In this document: positions 8,339-15,188 of the stretch, in pieces | Position numbering within the stretch: the first letter of the stretch is position 1 | How the letters are laid out: each line of letters opens with the position of its first letter | Origin: Acidobacteriota bacterium | GTDB lineage: Bacteria > Acidobacteriota > Aminicenantia > UBA2199 | Assembly: GCA_028749105.1 (NCBI GenBank) | Contig: JAQUQF010000006.1 | Span: 1-19,013 of the forward strand | Length of the DNA: 19,013 nucleotides | Direction: 5' to 3' | The notes under the pieces: generated by a model | Databases searched by the model: none | The model's input: only the letters and a program-made list of their open reading frames with translations | What the model was told of the DNA's origin: nothing | Program-made: the position numbers and the translations under genes

Positions 8339-9310
8339 TCACGGCATGCGCATGCGCACAATCCGTTTCAGGTATTCCGTGGGCACTCCGCCCAGGGTGG
8401 GGCGGCGGATGCGATCGCAGGCCGAGCATGTCGGCGGAACGGCCGTTTCCCCGGCGGCAAAGGCCTGCCGCAGAACCTGCATGGGCGAGCCGTTCCATAT
8501 TTCCAGCAGTGTTTTTTCTCTAGCGCTGCCCAAGGGCATACTGCCGAAAAAGTCCTGGGCGCAGGGCAAAACCTCGCCATTGAAAAGAACCAGCAAGGCG
8601 TTCCAGGGAAACGTGCAGGCGTAGAACGTGCCTTTGCTTGCCGGCGAATCCAGGTAGCCGGCCCAATTATGGGATTTCTTGATGACCAGCTCGTCCAGCC
8701 CCAATTTTTTGAAGCGCTCAATGAATCCGCGGCGCTCGTTTCCATCGGCGGCAGCGGGAAGCTCCATCATTTCAATGGTCAGCCTGGGATGGTTCTGCTG
8801 CCGGCGGCGGCGCTGCTCCAAGAACCCGGCAATGTTGCCGGTCACCTGCTCGAAGCTGGCGCCGCTGCGGTTCTTTTCGTAGGTTTCGGCGCTGAAGCCG
8901 TCGAAGGACACGGAGAGCCGCTGCAGCGGCGAGGAGAGAATCTCTTCGTTGATTTTTCCCTTCAGCAGCGTGGCGTTGGTATGCAGCCGGCAGGAGAGCC
9001 CCGTCCCGGCGGCGTAGCGGATGAAGCGCCCCGCTTCGGGATGCAGCAGCGTCTCGCCGCGGTGGTGCAGGTTGACCTCGAAGGCGAAGGCGCGGCCCTG
9101 GTCGATCACATTCCGGAAAAGGGCCCAGTCCATGTCGCCTTTCTGCCCGGCGGGCAGGTCCTTGTTGGGGCAGAAGGCGCAGCGCAGGTTGCAGCGCGAA
9201 CTGATTTCCACCCACAGGCGCAGGGGCGGGGAAGGGACGACCGGATCGCGGCGGCGGTAGCTGCGGTATAGCGATGCCAACCTTTTATAATATGCCCACT
9301 TGCCGTTCAT
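8339..9310 (-). CDS. Radical SAM protein with SPASM-like C-terminus
   Basis: The protein has 323 residues. The radical SAM cluster motif CNLRCAFC gives C40, C44 and C47, which bind the [4Fe-4S] cluster that cleaves S-adenosylmethionine. RGETLLHP (84-91) is the Gly-Glu SAM-binding motif, and SVSFDGFSAETYEKNR (133-148) is the typical beta-strand/loop of this family. C232, C250 (NGEVLPC), C295 and C298 (CSAC) form a SPASM-type region for at least one auxiliary cluster, and the PLGSAREKTLLEIWNG stretch is usual in SPASM proteins. Such enzymes modify peptides, carbohydrates or cofactors; no precursor peptide is visible next to it, so the substrate is unknown. It is divergent from a methyltransferase gene. 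The start at 9310 has no Shine-Dalgarno sequence; the promoter gives a leader of about 16 nt. Confidence 0.88.
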   Translation of the reverse strand: MNGKWAYYKRLASLYRSYRRRDPVVPSPPLRLWVEISSRCNLRCAFCPNKDLPAGQKGDMDWALFRNVIDQGRAFAFEVNLHHRGETLLHPEAGRFIRYAAGTGLSCRLHTNATLLKGKINEEILSSPLQRLSVSFDGFSAETYEKNRSGASFEQVTGNIAGFLEQRRRRQQNHPRLTIEMMELPAAADGNERRGFIERFKKLGLDELVIKKSHNWAGYLDSPASKGTFYACTFPWNALLVLFNGEVLPCAQDFFGSMPLGSAREKTLLEIWNGSPMQVLRQAFAAGETAVPPTCSACDRIRRPTLGGVPTEYLKRIVRMRMP

Positions 9311-9333
9311 GATGATGGTTCAATGCCGCTCCC

Positions 9334-9362
9334 ATTGTAGGCTTCCCGCCGCAACGGGTCAA
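9334..9362 (-). promoter_or_regulatory. Promoter of the radical SAM gene
   Basis: On the minus strand TTGACC (9357-9362), a 17 bp spacer and TACAAT (9334-9339). The -10 ends 23 nt before the ATG at 9310. Its -35 is only 8 bp from the -35 of the divergent methyltransferase promoter. Confidence 0.75.
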
Positions 9363-9370
9363 GCCCGCAA

Positions 9371-9399
9371 TTGACAAATGCCGCCCCCGGAGATAAGAT
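9371..9399 (+). promoter_or_regulatory. Promoter of the methyltransferase gene, leaderless type
   Basis: TTGACA (9371-9376), a 17 bp spacer and TAAGAT (9394-9399), ending 6 nt before the ATG at 9406. No Shine-Dalgarno sequence is present. Confidence 0.75.
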
Positions 9400-9405
9400 C
9401 GGCCC

Positions 9406-10209
9406 ATGGCAAGCCCGACGACCGTTCCCTGGCAGCTGCGCATGTTCCGCCGCTCGCTGAAAAAGCGGATGAAGGTCCGGGCGCTGAAAGGATTCCTGGG
9501 CGGCGGCGCCGACCGGAAATGCCTGCTGGTCACCTGCGGCGACAACAACGGCGCGATCAATTTCCATTTGCGCGGCAGCGGCGGCGACTGGGCGTGGGCC
9601 GAGTTCGAGGATGAAGCCCGCCCCGACATGGAGGCGCTGCTGGGCGCCCCGGTCCATCTCCTGGACAAGGAATCCTGTCGCCTGCCTTTTCCCGACGGCC
9701 ATTTCGACCTGCTGGTCAGCATCGACGTCCACGAGCACCTGCAGCATCCCGAGCGGCTGGCCGCCGAGTTTTTCCGGGTTCTGAAGCGCGGCGGCCGTGC
9801 CGTGGTGACCACGCCCAACGGCGACGAGCGCAAGTTGGTGGTGCGCCTGAAGCGCTGGACGGGGATGAACAACCTTGAATACGGCCACGTGCGCACCGGC
9901 TTCACCATCCCGGACCTGGAGGCCTTGCTCGGTGCTGCCGGCCTGCGGCCGGGCCGCACCGCCTCCTACGCCAAGTTCTTCACCGAATTCCTGGAACTGG
10001 CCATCAACTGGGTCTACGTGAAGGTCCTCTGCCGCGGCCGCGCCCCGGGTTCGGGCATCGCTCCCAGCAGCCTGAAAAAGCTGCAGGCGGTGAAAAAAAG
10101 TTACTTTTTTTACGCTATGCTCTACCCCTTGTTCTGGGCGTTTTCGCAACTGGACCGTCTGCTTTTTTTCAACCGCGGCTACGCCGTCATTGTCGAGGCC
10201 GGGAAATAG
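9406..10209 (+). CDS. Class I SAM-dependent methyltransferase
   Basis: The protein has 267 residues. The methyltransferase core spans about 36-140. The glycine-rich motif I is degenerate (LLVTCGDNNGA, 40-50) instead of the usual GxGxG, an acidic strand AEFED follows (65-69), LPFPDGHFDLLVSIDVHEHL (93-112) is the standard motif II/III region, and FFRVLKRGGRAVVTTPNG (122-139) the standard strand 5. This is the Methyltransf_11 pattern (UbiE/BioC-like shape), which does not fix the substrate. Residues about 233-256 are strongly hydrophobic and aromatic, so the C-terminus may touch the membrane, pointing to a lipid, quinone or lipid-linked glycan substrate (inference). The start at 9406 is set by the promoter 6 nt upstream; an internal ATG at 9439 is the alternative. 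It ends 12 bp before a convergent gene. Confidence 0.85.
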   Translation: MASPTTVPWQLRMFRRSLKKRMKVRALKGFLGGGADRKCLLVTCGDNNGAINFHLRGSGGDWAWAEFEDEARPDMEALLGAPVHLLDKESCRLPFPDGHFDLLVSIDVHEHLQHPERLAAEFFRVLKRGGRAVVTTPNGDERKLVVRLKRWTGMNNLEYGHVRTGFTIPDLEALLGAAGLRPGRTASYAKFFTEFLELAINWVYVKVLCRGRAPGSGIAPSSLKKLQAVKKSYFFYAMLYPLFWAFSQLDRLLFFNRGYAVIVEAGK

Positions 10210-10221
10210 CCGCGCCGCGGG

Positions 10222-10992
10222 TTACCCGGGGTTGTCGGCCGTGAGTTCGCCGACCCGGCGCGCGACGGCGCGGATCTCGCCGGCCAGGCGGCGATAGGCG
10301 CCCAAGAACTCGTCCAGGAACGGAAAAGAGGCGCGGTAGCTGGCGGCGAGGCTGAAGACCATGCGCTGATCAGGGTCGGCCCCATGGCCAATGGCGTTCT
10401 TTTTCAAGAGGTTGAATTCGTCGAATGGCGCCGCGCCCGGCAGCGGCTCCTTCCATTTCCGCTCCAGTGCCTGCAGGCGGCGCAGCTCCCTGTCGGACAC
10501 GCCGGCGTGGAACATGGCCCGGGACAGGGATTCATCATCTTGAATGGTCCGCTTCTCCAGCTCGCTGGCGAGCCGGTCGGCCTGCTCGAAGCAGGTCAGC
10601 GCCCGGTCGTATTCGTCCTGAAAGGTGTGGCCGATCTCCAGGGTCATGCCCAGCACGAAATTCCCGACCAGGACCTGGAATTCCCCGATCTGCGCATCCG
10701 CAGCGGGTCGTTGCAGCAGGTCGCGCAGGAATTCCAGGCGCTGCCTGGCAGCGCCGACTGGCAGGAGGTGGCGCACCTTGCTGAAGGCTTGAGCGCTCAG
10801 GTAGTCGGGGAACAGCCGGTCCTTGCCCTCGCTGATGGCCACGATGCGCGCCAGCGCCTCCTCGGTCATGGCGGCACGGATCTTTTCCTCATCGCAGCAG
10901 GTGATCCCCGCGGGCATGACCTCCTGGGCGGGGGAGACGAAGGCCGTGCTGAAAAGGCCGAGCAGGAAAATAAGCGCGAACGCAGGGCGCAT
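10222..10992 (-). CDS. Secreted/periplasmic protein of unknown function
   Basis: I do not recognise this 256-residue protein. It begins with a clear signal peptide (about 1-22, hydrophobic LIFLLGLFSTAF, SPA before QE). The mature part is predicted mainly helical and charged, with a vicinal cysteine pair at C32-C33 just after the signal peptide, one further Cys at C134, and no metal or catalytic motif I can name. Residues about 120-180 (DEYDRALTCFEQADRLASEL then EKR- and REL-rich helices) have a TPR-like look but no clean repeat. The gene is divergent from pepD across 130 bp with its own promoter, so it is probably expressed, and it is convergent with the methyltransferase gene. Only localisation can be inferred. 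Confidence 0.7.
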   Translation of the reverse strand: MRPAFALIFLLGLFSTAFVSPAQEVMPAGITCCDEEKIRAAMTEEALARIVAISEGKDRLFPDYLSAQAFSKVRHLLPVGAARQRLEFLRDLLQRPAADAQIGEFQVLVGNFVLGMTLEIGHTFQDEYDRALTCFEQADRLASELEKRTIQDDESLSRAMFHAGVSDRELRRLQALERKWKEPLPGAAPFDEFNLLKKNAIGHGADPDQRMVFSLAASYRASFPFLDEFLGAYRRLAGEIRAVARRVGELTADNPG

Positions 10993-11000
10993 CCTGGGCC

Positions 11001-11029
11001 ATTGTAGCGGATGCGCCGCCTGTAATCAA
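11001..11029 (-). promoter_or_regulatory. Promoter of the secreted unknown gene, near-leaderless
   Basis: On the minus strand TTGATT (11024-11029), a 17 bp spacer and TACAAT (11001-11006), ending 8 nt before the ATG at 10992. Transcription would start within a base or two of the start codon. Confidence 0.65.
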
Positions 11030-11057
11030 TCCCGCCGCCCGCCGCCGGCCAACGGCG

Positions 11058-11086
11058 TTGACTTTTGGCTGCTTTTCGTTTATAGT
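11058..11086 (+). promoter_or_regulatory. Promoter of pepD
   Basis: TTGACT (11058-11063), a 17 bp spacer and TATAGT (11081-11086). This gives a leader of about 30 nt, T-rich at its 5' end, with Shine-Dalgarno AAGGAG at 11110-11115, 7 nt before the ATG at 11123. Confidence 0.8.
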
Positions 11087-11122
11087 TTTTTTTCCGAATA
11101 CTTTTCGTTAAGGAGCGATTCA

Positions 11123-12577
11123 ATGAATATCAAGCATCAAAAAACAAGACAAGTTTTGGATCTTTTCGAAAGGATCAGCGCCATTCCGCGCTGCTCCAAG
11201 CACGAGGAAAAGATCGGCGCCTTCCTGCTGGACTGGGCCGGGAAAAACGGGCTAAAGGCCAGAAAGGACAAGGTCGGCAATGTGCTGATCAAGGTCCCGG
11301 CCACGCCGGGATATGAGAAATCGGGAACCGTCGTCATCCAGGGACACATGGACATGGTCTGCGAGAAGACGGCCGACTCGCCGCACGACTTCGACAAGGA
11401 CCCCATCCGTTTTGTTTTTGAAGGCGATTGGCTGAAGGCCGATCACACCACCCTGGGCGCCGACAACGGCATCGCCCTGGCCATGGCCATGACCATGGCC
11501 ATGGACAAGACCGTCGCCCACCCGCCGCTGGAGCTGCTCTTCACCATCGACGAGGAGACCGGCCTGACCGGCGCCAACGCACTGCAGGGCGATTTCATCG
11601 AGGGCAAGATCCTGCTCAACGTCGATTCCGAGGACGAGGGCGTATTCACCGTCGGCTGCGCCGGCGGACGCGACACGCGCATCAGCCTGGCAGTCCACTA
11701 CGAGGATGCCCCCGAGGGCTTCGTCATGGCCCGCCTGAAAGCCGGCGGCATGACCGGCGGCCACTCCGGGGTCAATGTCAACGAGGAGCGGGCCAATGCC
11801 ATCCGCGTCCTGGTGCGGACGATCATGCAGGTGCGCAAGGAGCATGATGCCCGCCTGGCCGACATCTCCGGCGGCACCGCCCACAACGCCATCCCCCGCG
11901 ATGCCTGGGCCGACATCTTCATCCCGCGCGACAGCTTCAAGACGATCGAGAAGATCGTCGCCGACATCGAGGCGGTCTTCAAGCACGAGTTCAAGAAAAC
12001 CGACCCCGGCATGAAGATCAGCGTCGAGCTCCAGCTCGAGACCATGGGCAAGCGCCCGCTGAACACGGCCGACAGCGGCCGCATCCTCGACTTGCTGATC
12101 GCGCTGCCCCACGGCGTGGCCGCCATGTCCACCGAGATGAAGGGCCTGGTGGAGACCTCCAACAACGAGGCCAGCGTCAAGATCGCCAACAGCAAGCTGG
12201 AGATCGTCACCAGCCAGCGCAGCTCGGTCATGTCGCGCCTGAACGCCCTCACCTGGCGCATCGAAGCCCTGGCCCGCCTGGCCGGCGCCGACGCCGTCAG
12301 CGGCGGCGGCTACCCGGCGTGGCAGCCCAACCTGCAGTCGCCGCTGCTGGCGCGCTGCAAGGACGTCTACCGCAAGCTGTTCGGCAAGGAGCCGCACGTG
12401 GAGGCCATCCACGCCGGCCTGGAGTGCGGCATCATCGGCGACAAGAAGGAGGGCATGGACATGATCTCCTTCGGCCCGACGCTGAAGAACCCCCATTCGC
12501 CCGACGAAAAGATCCAGGTGGAGTCGATCGGCAAGGTCTGGGACTTCATGGTGGAGCTGCTGAAAAGCCTGAAGTAA
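11123..12577 (+). CDS. pepD: Aminoacyl-histidine dipeptidase (cytosol non-specific dipeptidase), M20C
   Basis: The protein has 484 residues, the usual length for PepD. It hydrolyses dipeptides such as Xaa-His in the cytoplasm with a two-zinc centre. Visible metal and catalytic residues are H75 and D77 (GHMDMV), D114 (GADNG), E144-E145 (DEETGLTGA) and D168 (VDSEDEG). A C-terminal AIHAGLECGII motif supplies a further His and Glu. The lid region with GGMTGGHSGVNVNEERANAI is typical of the family. The frame remains open upstream to 10823, but that part overlaps the divergent gene and promoter; AAGGAG plus the promoter fix the start at 11123. A short repetitive stretch of GCCATG units (about 11478-11500) encodes an alternating Ala-Met run. 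The gene stands alone, followed by the promoter of the next unit. Confidence 0.95.
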   Translation: MNIKHQKTRQVLDLFERISAIPRCSKHEEKIGAFLLDWAGKNGLKARKDKVGNVLIKVPATPGYEKSGTVVIQGHMDMVCEKTADSPHDFDKDPIRFVFEGDWLKADHTTLGADNGIALAMAMTMAMDKTVAHPPLELLFTIDEETGLTGANALQGDFIEGKILLNVDSEDEGVFTVGCAGGRDTRISLAVHYEDAPEGFVMARLKAGGMTGGHSGVNVNEERANAIRVLVRTIMQVRKEHDARLADISGGTAHNAIPRDAWADIFIPRDSFKTIEKIVADIEAVFKHEFKKTDPGMKISVELQLETMGKRPLNTADSGRILDLLIALPHGVAAMSTEMKGLVETSNNEASVKIANSKLEIVTSQRSSVMSRLNALTWRIEALARLAGADAVSGGGYPAWQPNLQSPLLARCKDVYRKLFGKEPHVEAIHAGLECGIIGDKKEGMDMISFGPTLKNPHSPDEKIQVESIGKVWDFMVELLKSLK

Positions 12578-12596
12578 TCCGACAGCGCCGCTGGCA

Positions 12597-12625
12597 TTGA
12601 CCGCCCCGATTGAATTCAGTAGAAT
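12597..12625 (+). promoter_or_regulatory. Promoter of the DUF362-ferredoxin unit, leaderless type
   Basis: TTGACC (12597-12602), a 17 bp spacer and TAGAAT (12620-12625), ending 6 nt before the ATG at 12632. No Shine-Dalgarno sequence is present. Confidence 0.78.
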
Positions 12626-12631
12626 AGATCC

Positions 12632-13561
12632 ATGAAAAGAAGAACATTCTTCAGGAACGGCATGCTGGTTTCCTCGGGGCTGCTGATGGCCCCGCTTGCC
12701 CGCGCTCAGGCCAAGCCTTCTGCCGCGCCCCTGGCTGCGGGTCCGTCTCGCCCCGCCTCGACGGGGCAGGTGGTCCAGGTCAGGGGCGCCTCGCCCTACG
12801 AGATCACCAAGCGGGCCGTGGCCGAGATCGGCGGCATGGGCAAGATCGTCTCCCGGGGCGACGTGGTCATGGTCAAGCCCAACATCGGCTGGAACCGGAC
12901 GGAGGAGCAGGCCGCCTGCACCAATCCCGAGGTGCTGCGCGCCGTCATCGAGCTCACTTTCGCCGCCGGGGCGAAGAAGGTCATTGTCATGGACAACACC
13001 TGCCACAAGGCAGAGGACTGCTACCAACGCAGCGGCATCGAGGCCATGGCCCGCAAGGCGGGGGCCGAGGTGCGCTTCAGCGACGAGAACCGCCTGGCTG
13101 TCCACGACTTCAGGGGCGAAGCGCTCGGGAAATGGCCAGTGTTCCGGGACCATCTCGAGGTGGACAAGTTCATCAATGTGCCCATTCTCAAGCACCATGG
13201 CAGCTCCGGCCTGACCATGGCCATGAAGAACCTCTACGGCATCCTGGGCGGCAACCGCGGCAAGCTGCACCGCGACATGGGCGAGAACATCGCCGACGCG
13301 GCCAACGGCTTCCGCAGCCACTTGGTGGTGATCGATGCCTGGCGCGTTCTGATGCGCAACGGCCCGGTGGGCGGTCGGCTGAGCGATGTCGAACTGCGTC
13401 AGACCGTTTTCGCATCCACGAATATCATGCACGCCGACGTCGCCGCCGCGACGCTGTTCGGGCGTGACGCCAGGGAAGTGGAATTCCTGCAGGCGGCCTT
13501 CGCCCGGAAAATGGGCGAGATCGACATCGCCAGGGTGCCGTTGAAGGCCCTGGCCATCTGA
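12632..13561 (+). CDS. Tat-exported DUF362 domain protein
   Basis: The protein has 309 residues. It starts with a twin-arginine signal (KRRTFFRNG at 2-10, hydrophobic 11-22, ARAQA), so it is probably exported folded, which suits a metal- or cluster-bearing protein. The rest is a DUF362 domain: VVMVKPNIGWN (78-88), CTNPEVLRAVIELTFAAGAKKVIV (from 96), HHGSSGLTMAMKNLYGILGGNRG (188-210), and a late segment with VVIDAWRVL (232-240) and HADVAAATLFG (267-277). Conserved-looking Cys (C96, C124, C130) and His (H188, H189) could bind metal, but no CxxCxxC ferredoxin motif is present; the partner downstream has six. DUF362 function is not established. The next gene starts 5 nt after the stop, so the two form one unit, and I infer a periplasmic redox step fed by it. 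Confidence 0.85.
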   Translation: MKRRTFFRNGMLVSSGLLMAPLARAQAKPSAAPLAAGPSRPASTGQVVQVRGASPYEITKRAVAEIGGMGKIVSRGDVVMVKPNIGWNRTEEQAACTNPEVLRAVIELTFAAGAKKVIVMDNTCHKAEDCYQRSGIEAMARKAGAEVRFSDENRLAVHDFRGEALGKWPVFRDHLEVDKFINVPILKHHGSSGLTMAMKNLYGILGGNRGKLHRDMGENIADAANGFRSHLVVIDAWRVLMRNGPVGGRLSDVELRQTVFASTNIMHADVAAATLFGRDAREVEFLQAAFARKMGEIDIARVPLKALAI

Positions 13562-13566
13562 GCTTC

Positions 13567-15117
13567 GTGGACAGCAAAAGAGGCAAGCGACTGCAGCGCC
13601 TGCGCATTTTCAGCCAGGTGCTTTTTATCTGGATATTCTTCTACCTGCTGGTGAAAAGCGGCGGTGCCGAGATCGCGCACCTCCCCCAGACCGGCCTGTT
13701 TTTCTATCTGGATCCGCTCTTCCTGTGGGTCAACCTGCTCTCCGGCCGTTTTCTCCATGCTTTCCTGCTGGCGTTGATTCCGCTGTTCCTGACCCTGGTC
13801 CTCGGCCGCTTTTTCTGCGGCTGGGTTTGTCCGCTGGGCGGCTTGCACCAGTTCTTTTCCTGGCTGGGCTGGCGGCGCAGCCGCAAAAAGGCGTCGGTCG
13901 CGCATGGGCCGCTGCGCCTCAAATACCTGCTGCTGATCGTCCTGCTAATCGCCTCCCTTTTCGCCAGCCAGCTGTTGGGCTGGCTCGACCCGTTTTCGCT
14001 GCTGACGCGCAGCGTTGCGACCGTCGTGCTGCCGGGGGGCAATTTCCTGCTGCAACACGCCCTGCAATCGGGCGGTCAGGATGCCGGCTGGGCGGGCAAG
14101 GCCGTGCGGCCGTTGTACGAATTCAGCCGCCGCTCCCTGCTCACGGTAAGGCAACGGACGTTTCTGCAGCCGGCCGCCATCGGTCTCCTCTTTTTCGGCC
14201 TGCTGCTGCTCAATCTGCGGCGCCGCCGTTTCTTCTGCAATAGTCTGTGCCCGCTGGGCGCCTTTTACGGTTTCCTGGCCCGCTTTTCCCTTTTGCGCCT
14301 GGCTGTCAACGAAAAATGCCGCAAGTGCAACGCCTGCGCCGATCACTGCACCTACAACGGCAGCCCCTACCAGGACTACCTCAAGTCGGAATGCGTCCTC
14401 TGCGGCAACTGCCTGGTCGACTGTCCCGCGGCGGCCATCGATTTCCGCATCCAGCTCCCCGGCGCCGGCAAAAGGCCTGCCCTGGACCTGGGACGCCGCC
14501 GCCTGCTGGGCGCGGCCGGCTGCGGCCTGGTCGTTGCCGCCCTGCCGCAGGTTGCCGTTTCGCGCCAGGCCAAGGCCCACCCCTTCATCCGCCCGCCGGG
14601 TGCCGTAGCGGAAAAGGAGTTCCTGAAAAAGTGCGTCCGCTGCGGGGCCTGCATGCAGGCCTGCCCGACCAATGCCGTGCAGCCTGCCGTTTTCCAGGCC
14701 GGCCTGGAAGGCCTCTGGACGCCGCTGCTGCTGCCCGCCAGCGGCTACTGCGAATACGAGTGCAACCGCTGCACCCAGGTGTGCCCGACCCATGCGCTGG
14801 CCAGCCTGACTCTGGAAGAGAAGAAACAGTTCAAGATCGGCACGGCCGTCGTCAATCGCAGCACCTGCTACACGTATGCCGACGGCTACAACTGCGCCGT
14901 CTGCGAGGAGCATTGCCCGGTTCCCGAGAAGGCGATCCGCTTGCGCGCGGTCGAGGTGCAGGGCTTCCGCGGCCGGCTGAAAAAGGTCGATCAGGTCTAT
15001 GTCGTCCCCGACCTGTGCATCGGCTGCGGCATCTGCGAAAGCGTCTGCCCGCGCACCGACGCGCCGGCCATCCGCGTCGGCGCCGAGGAGGAGCAGCGGG
15101 AAAACCCCTACGGCTGA
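13567..15117 (+). CDS. NapH-NapG/MauM-like membrane polyferredoxin fusion
   Basis: The protein has 516 residues from a GTG start. The first half is NapH-like: helices at about 14-29, 62-80, 119-139 and 202-217, with two CxxxCP motifs after helices (C84/C88 and C224/C228), then ferredoxin motifs at C251-C261 and C276-C286. Residues 310-330 (RRRLLGAAG, hydrophobic, ALPQVA) resemble a twin-arginine signal inside the chain. After it a NapG/MauM-like part carries four more cluster motifs: C356-C366, C395/C399/C402/C406, C434/C443/C446/C450 and C484-C494. Six [4Fe-4S] clusters are therefore expected. By family it passes electrons from the membrane quinol pool to or from a periplasmic partner; the adjacent DUF362 protein is the obvious candidate. 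No Shine-Dalgarno sequence is visible; translation may be coupled to the upstream gene 5 nt away. Confidence 0.87.
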   Translation: MDSKRGKRLQRLRIFSQVLFIWIFFYLLVKSGGAEIAHLPQTGLFFYLDPLFLWVNLLSGRFLHAFLLALIPLFLTLVLGRFFCGWVCPLGGLHQFFSWLGWRRSRKKASVAHGPLRLKYLLLIVLLIASLFASQLLGWLDPFSLLTRSVATVVLPGGNFLLQHALQSGGQDAGWAGKAVRPLYEFSRRSLLTVRQRTFLQPAAIGLLFFGLLLLNLRRRRFFCNSLCPLGAFYGFLARFSLLRLAVNEKCRKCNACADHCTYNGSPYQDYLKSECVLCGNCLVDCPAAAIDFRIQLPGAGKRPALDLGRRRLLGAAGCGLVVAALPQVAVSRQAKAHPFIRPPGAVAEKEFLKKCVRCGACMQACPTNAVQPAVFQAGLEGLWTPLLLPASGYCEYECNRCTQVCPTHALASLTLEEKKQFKIGTAVVNRSTCYTYADGYNCAVCEEHCPVPEKAIRLRAVEVQGFRGRLKKVDQVYVVPDLCIGCGICESVCPRTDAPAIRVGAEEEQRENPYG

Positions 15118-15141
15118 AGGCCGCAGCCGGCGCCGCCGCTA

Positions 15142-15170
15142 TTGACTTGGCGGGCGAAATGGGGTAATTT
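15142..15170 (+). promoter_or_regulatory. Promoter of the lipoprotein-rpiB-glyA-dnk-panBC operon
   Basis: TTGACT (15142-15147), a 17 bp spacer and TAATTT (15165-15170). The expected transcript starts near 15177 and has a short leader with GAGGAAG ahead of the ATG at 15189. Confidence 0.7.
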
Positions 15171-15188
15171 GAGGCCTTGAGGAAGCCA

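Noticed and set aside
10210..10230. Hairpin-like CGGGTTACCCG between the convergent methyltransferase and secreted-protein genes
   Set aside because: The stem is at most 4-5 bp with a minimal loop, lacks a T tract, and overlaps a stop codon.
10823..11122. Upstream extension of pepD by 100 codons
   Set aside because: It overlaps the divergent secreted-protein gene. AAGGAG and a promoter sit just before 11123, and PepD proteins are about 485 residues long.
11478..11503. Repeated GCCATG units in pepD as a possible tandem repeat element
   Set aside because: Only a few imperfect units, in frame and coding an Ala/Met helix; normal for this position in a coding gene.
11252..13432. A 726-codon antisense frame opposite pepD and the DUF362 gene
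   Set aside because: It spans two well-supported genes and their promoter. Its product is dominated by His, Ala, Gly, Asp and Val, as expected from the mirror of GC-ending codons, with no motif.
13945..14913. A 322-codon antisense frame opposite the polyferredoxin gene
   Set aside because: The plus strand carries six exact ferredoxin motifs. The antisense product is Ala/Gly/Gln-rich with no recognisable feature.
15177..15188. TTG at 15177 as start of the lipoprotein gene
   Set aside because: The ATG at 15189 is preceded by GAGGAAG, and 15177 is about where transcription should start, leaving no ribosome-binding site for the TTG.
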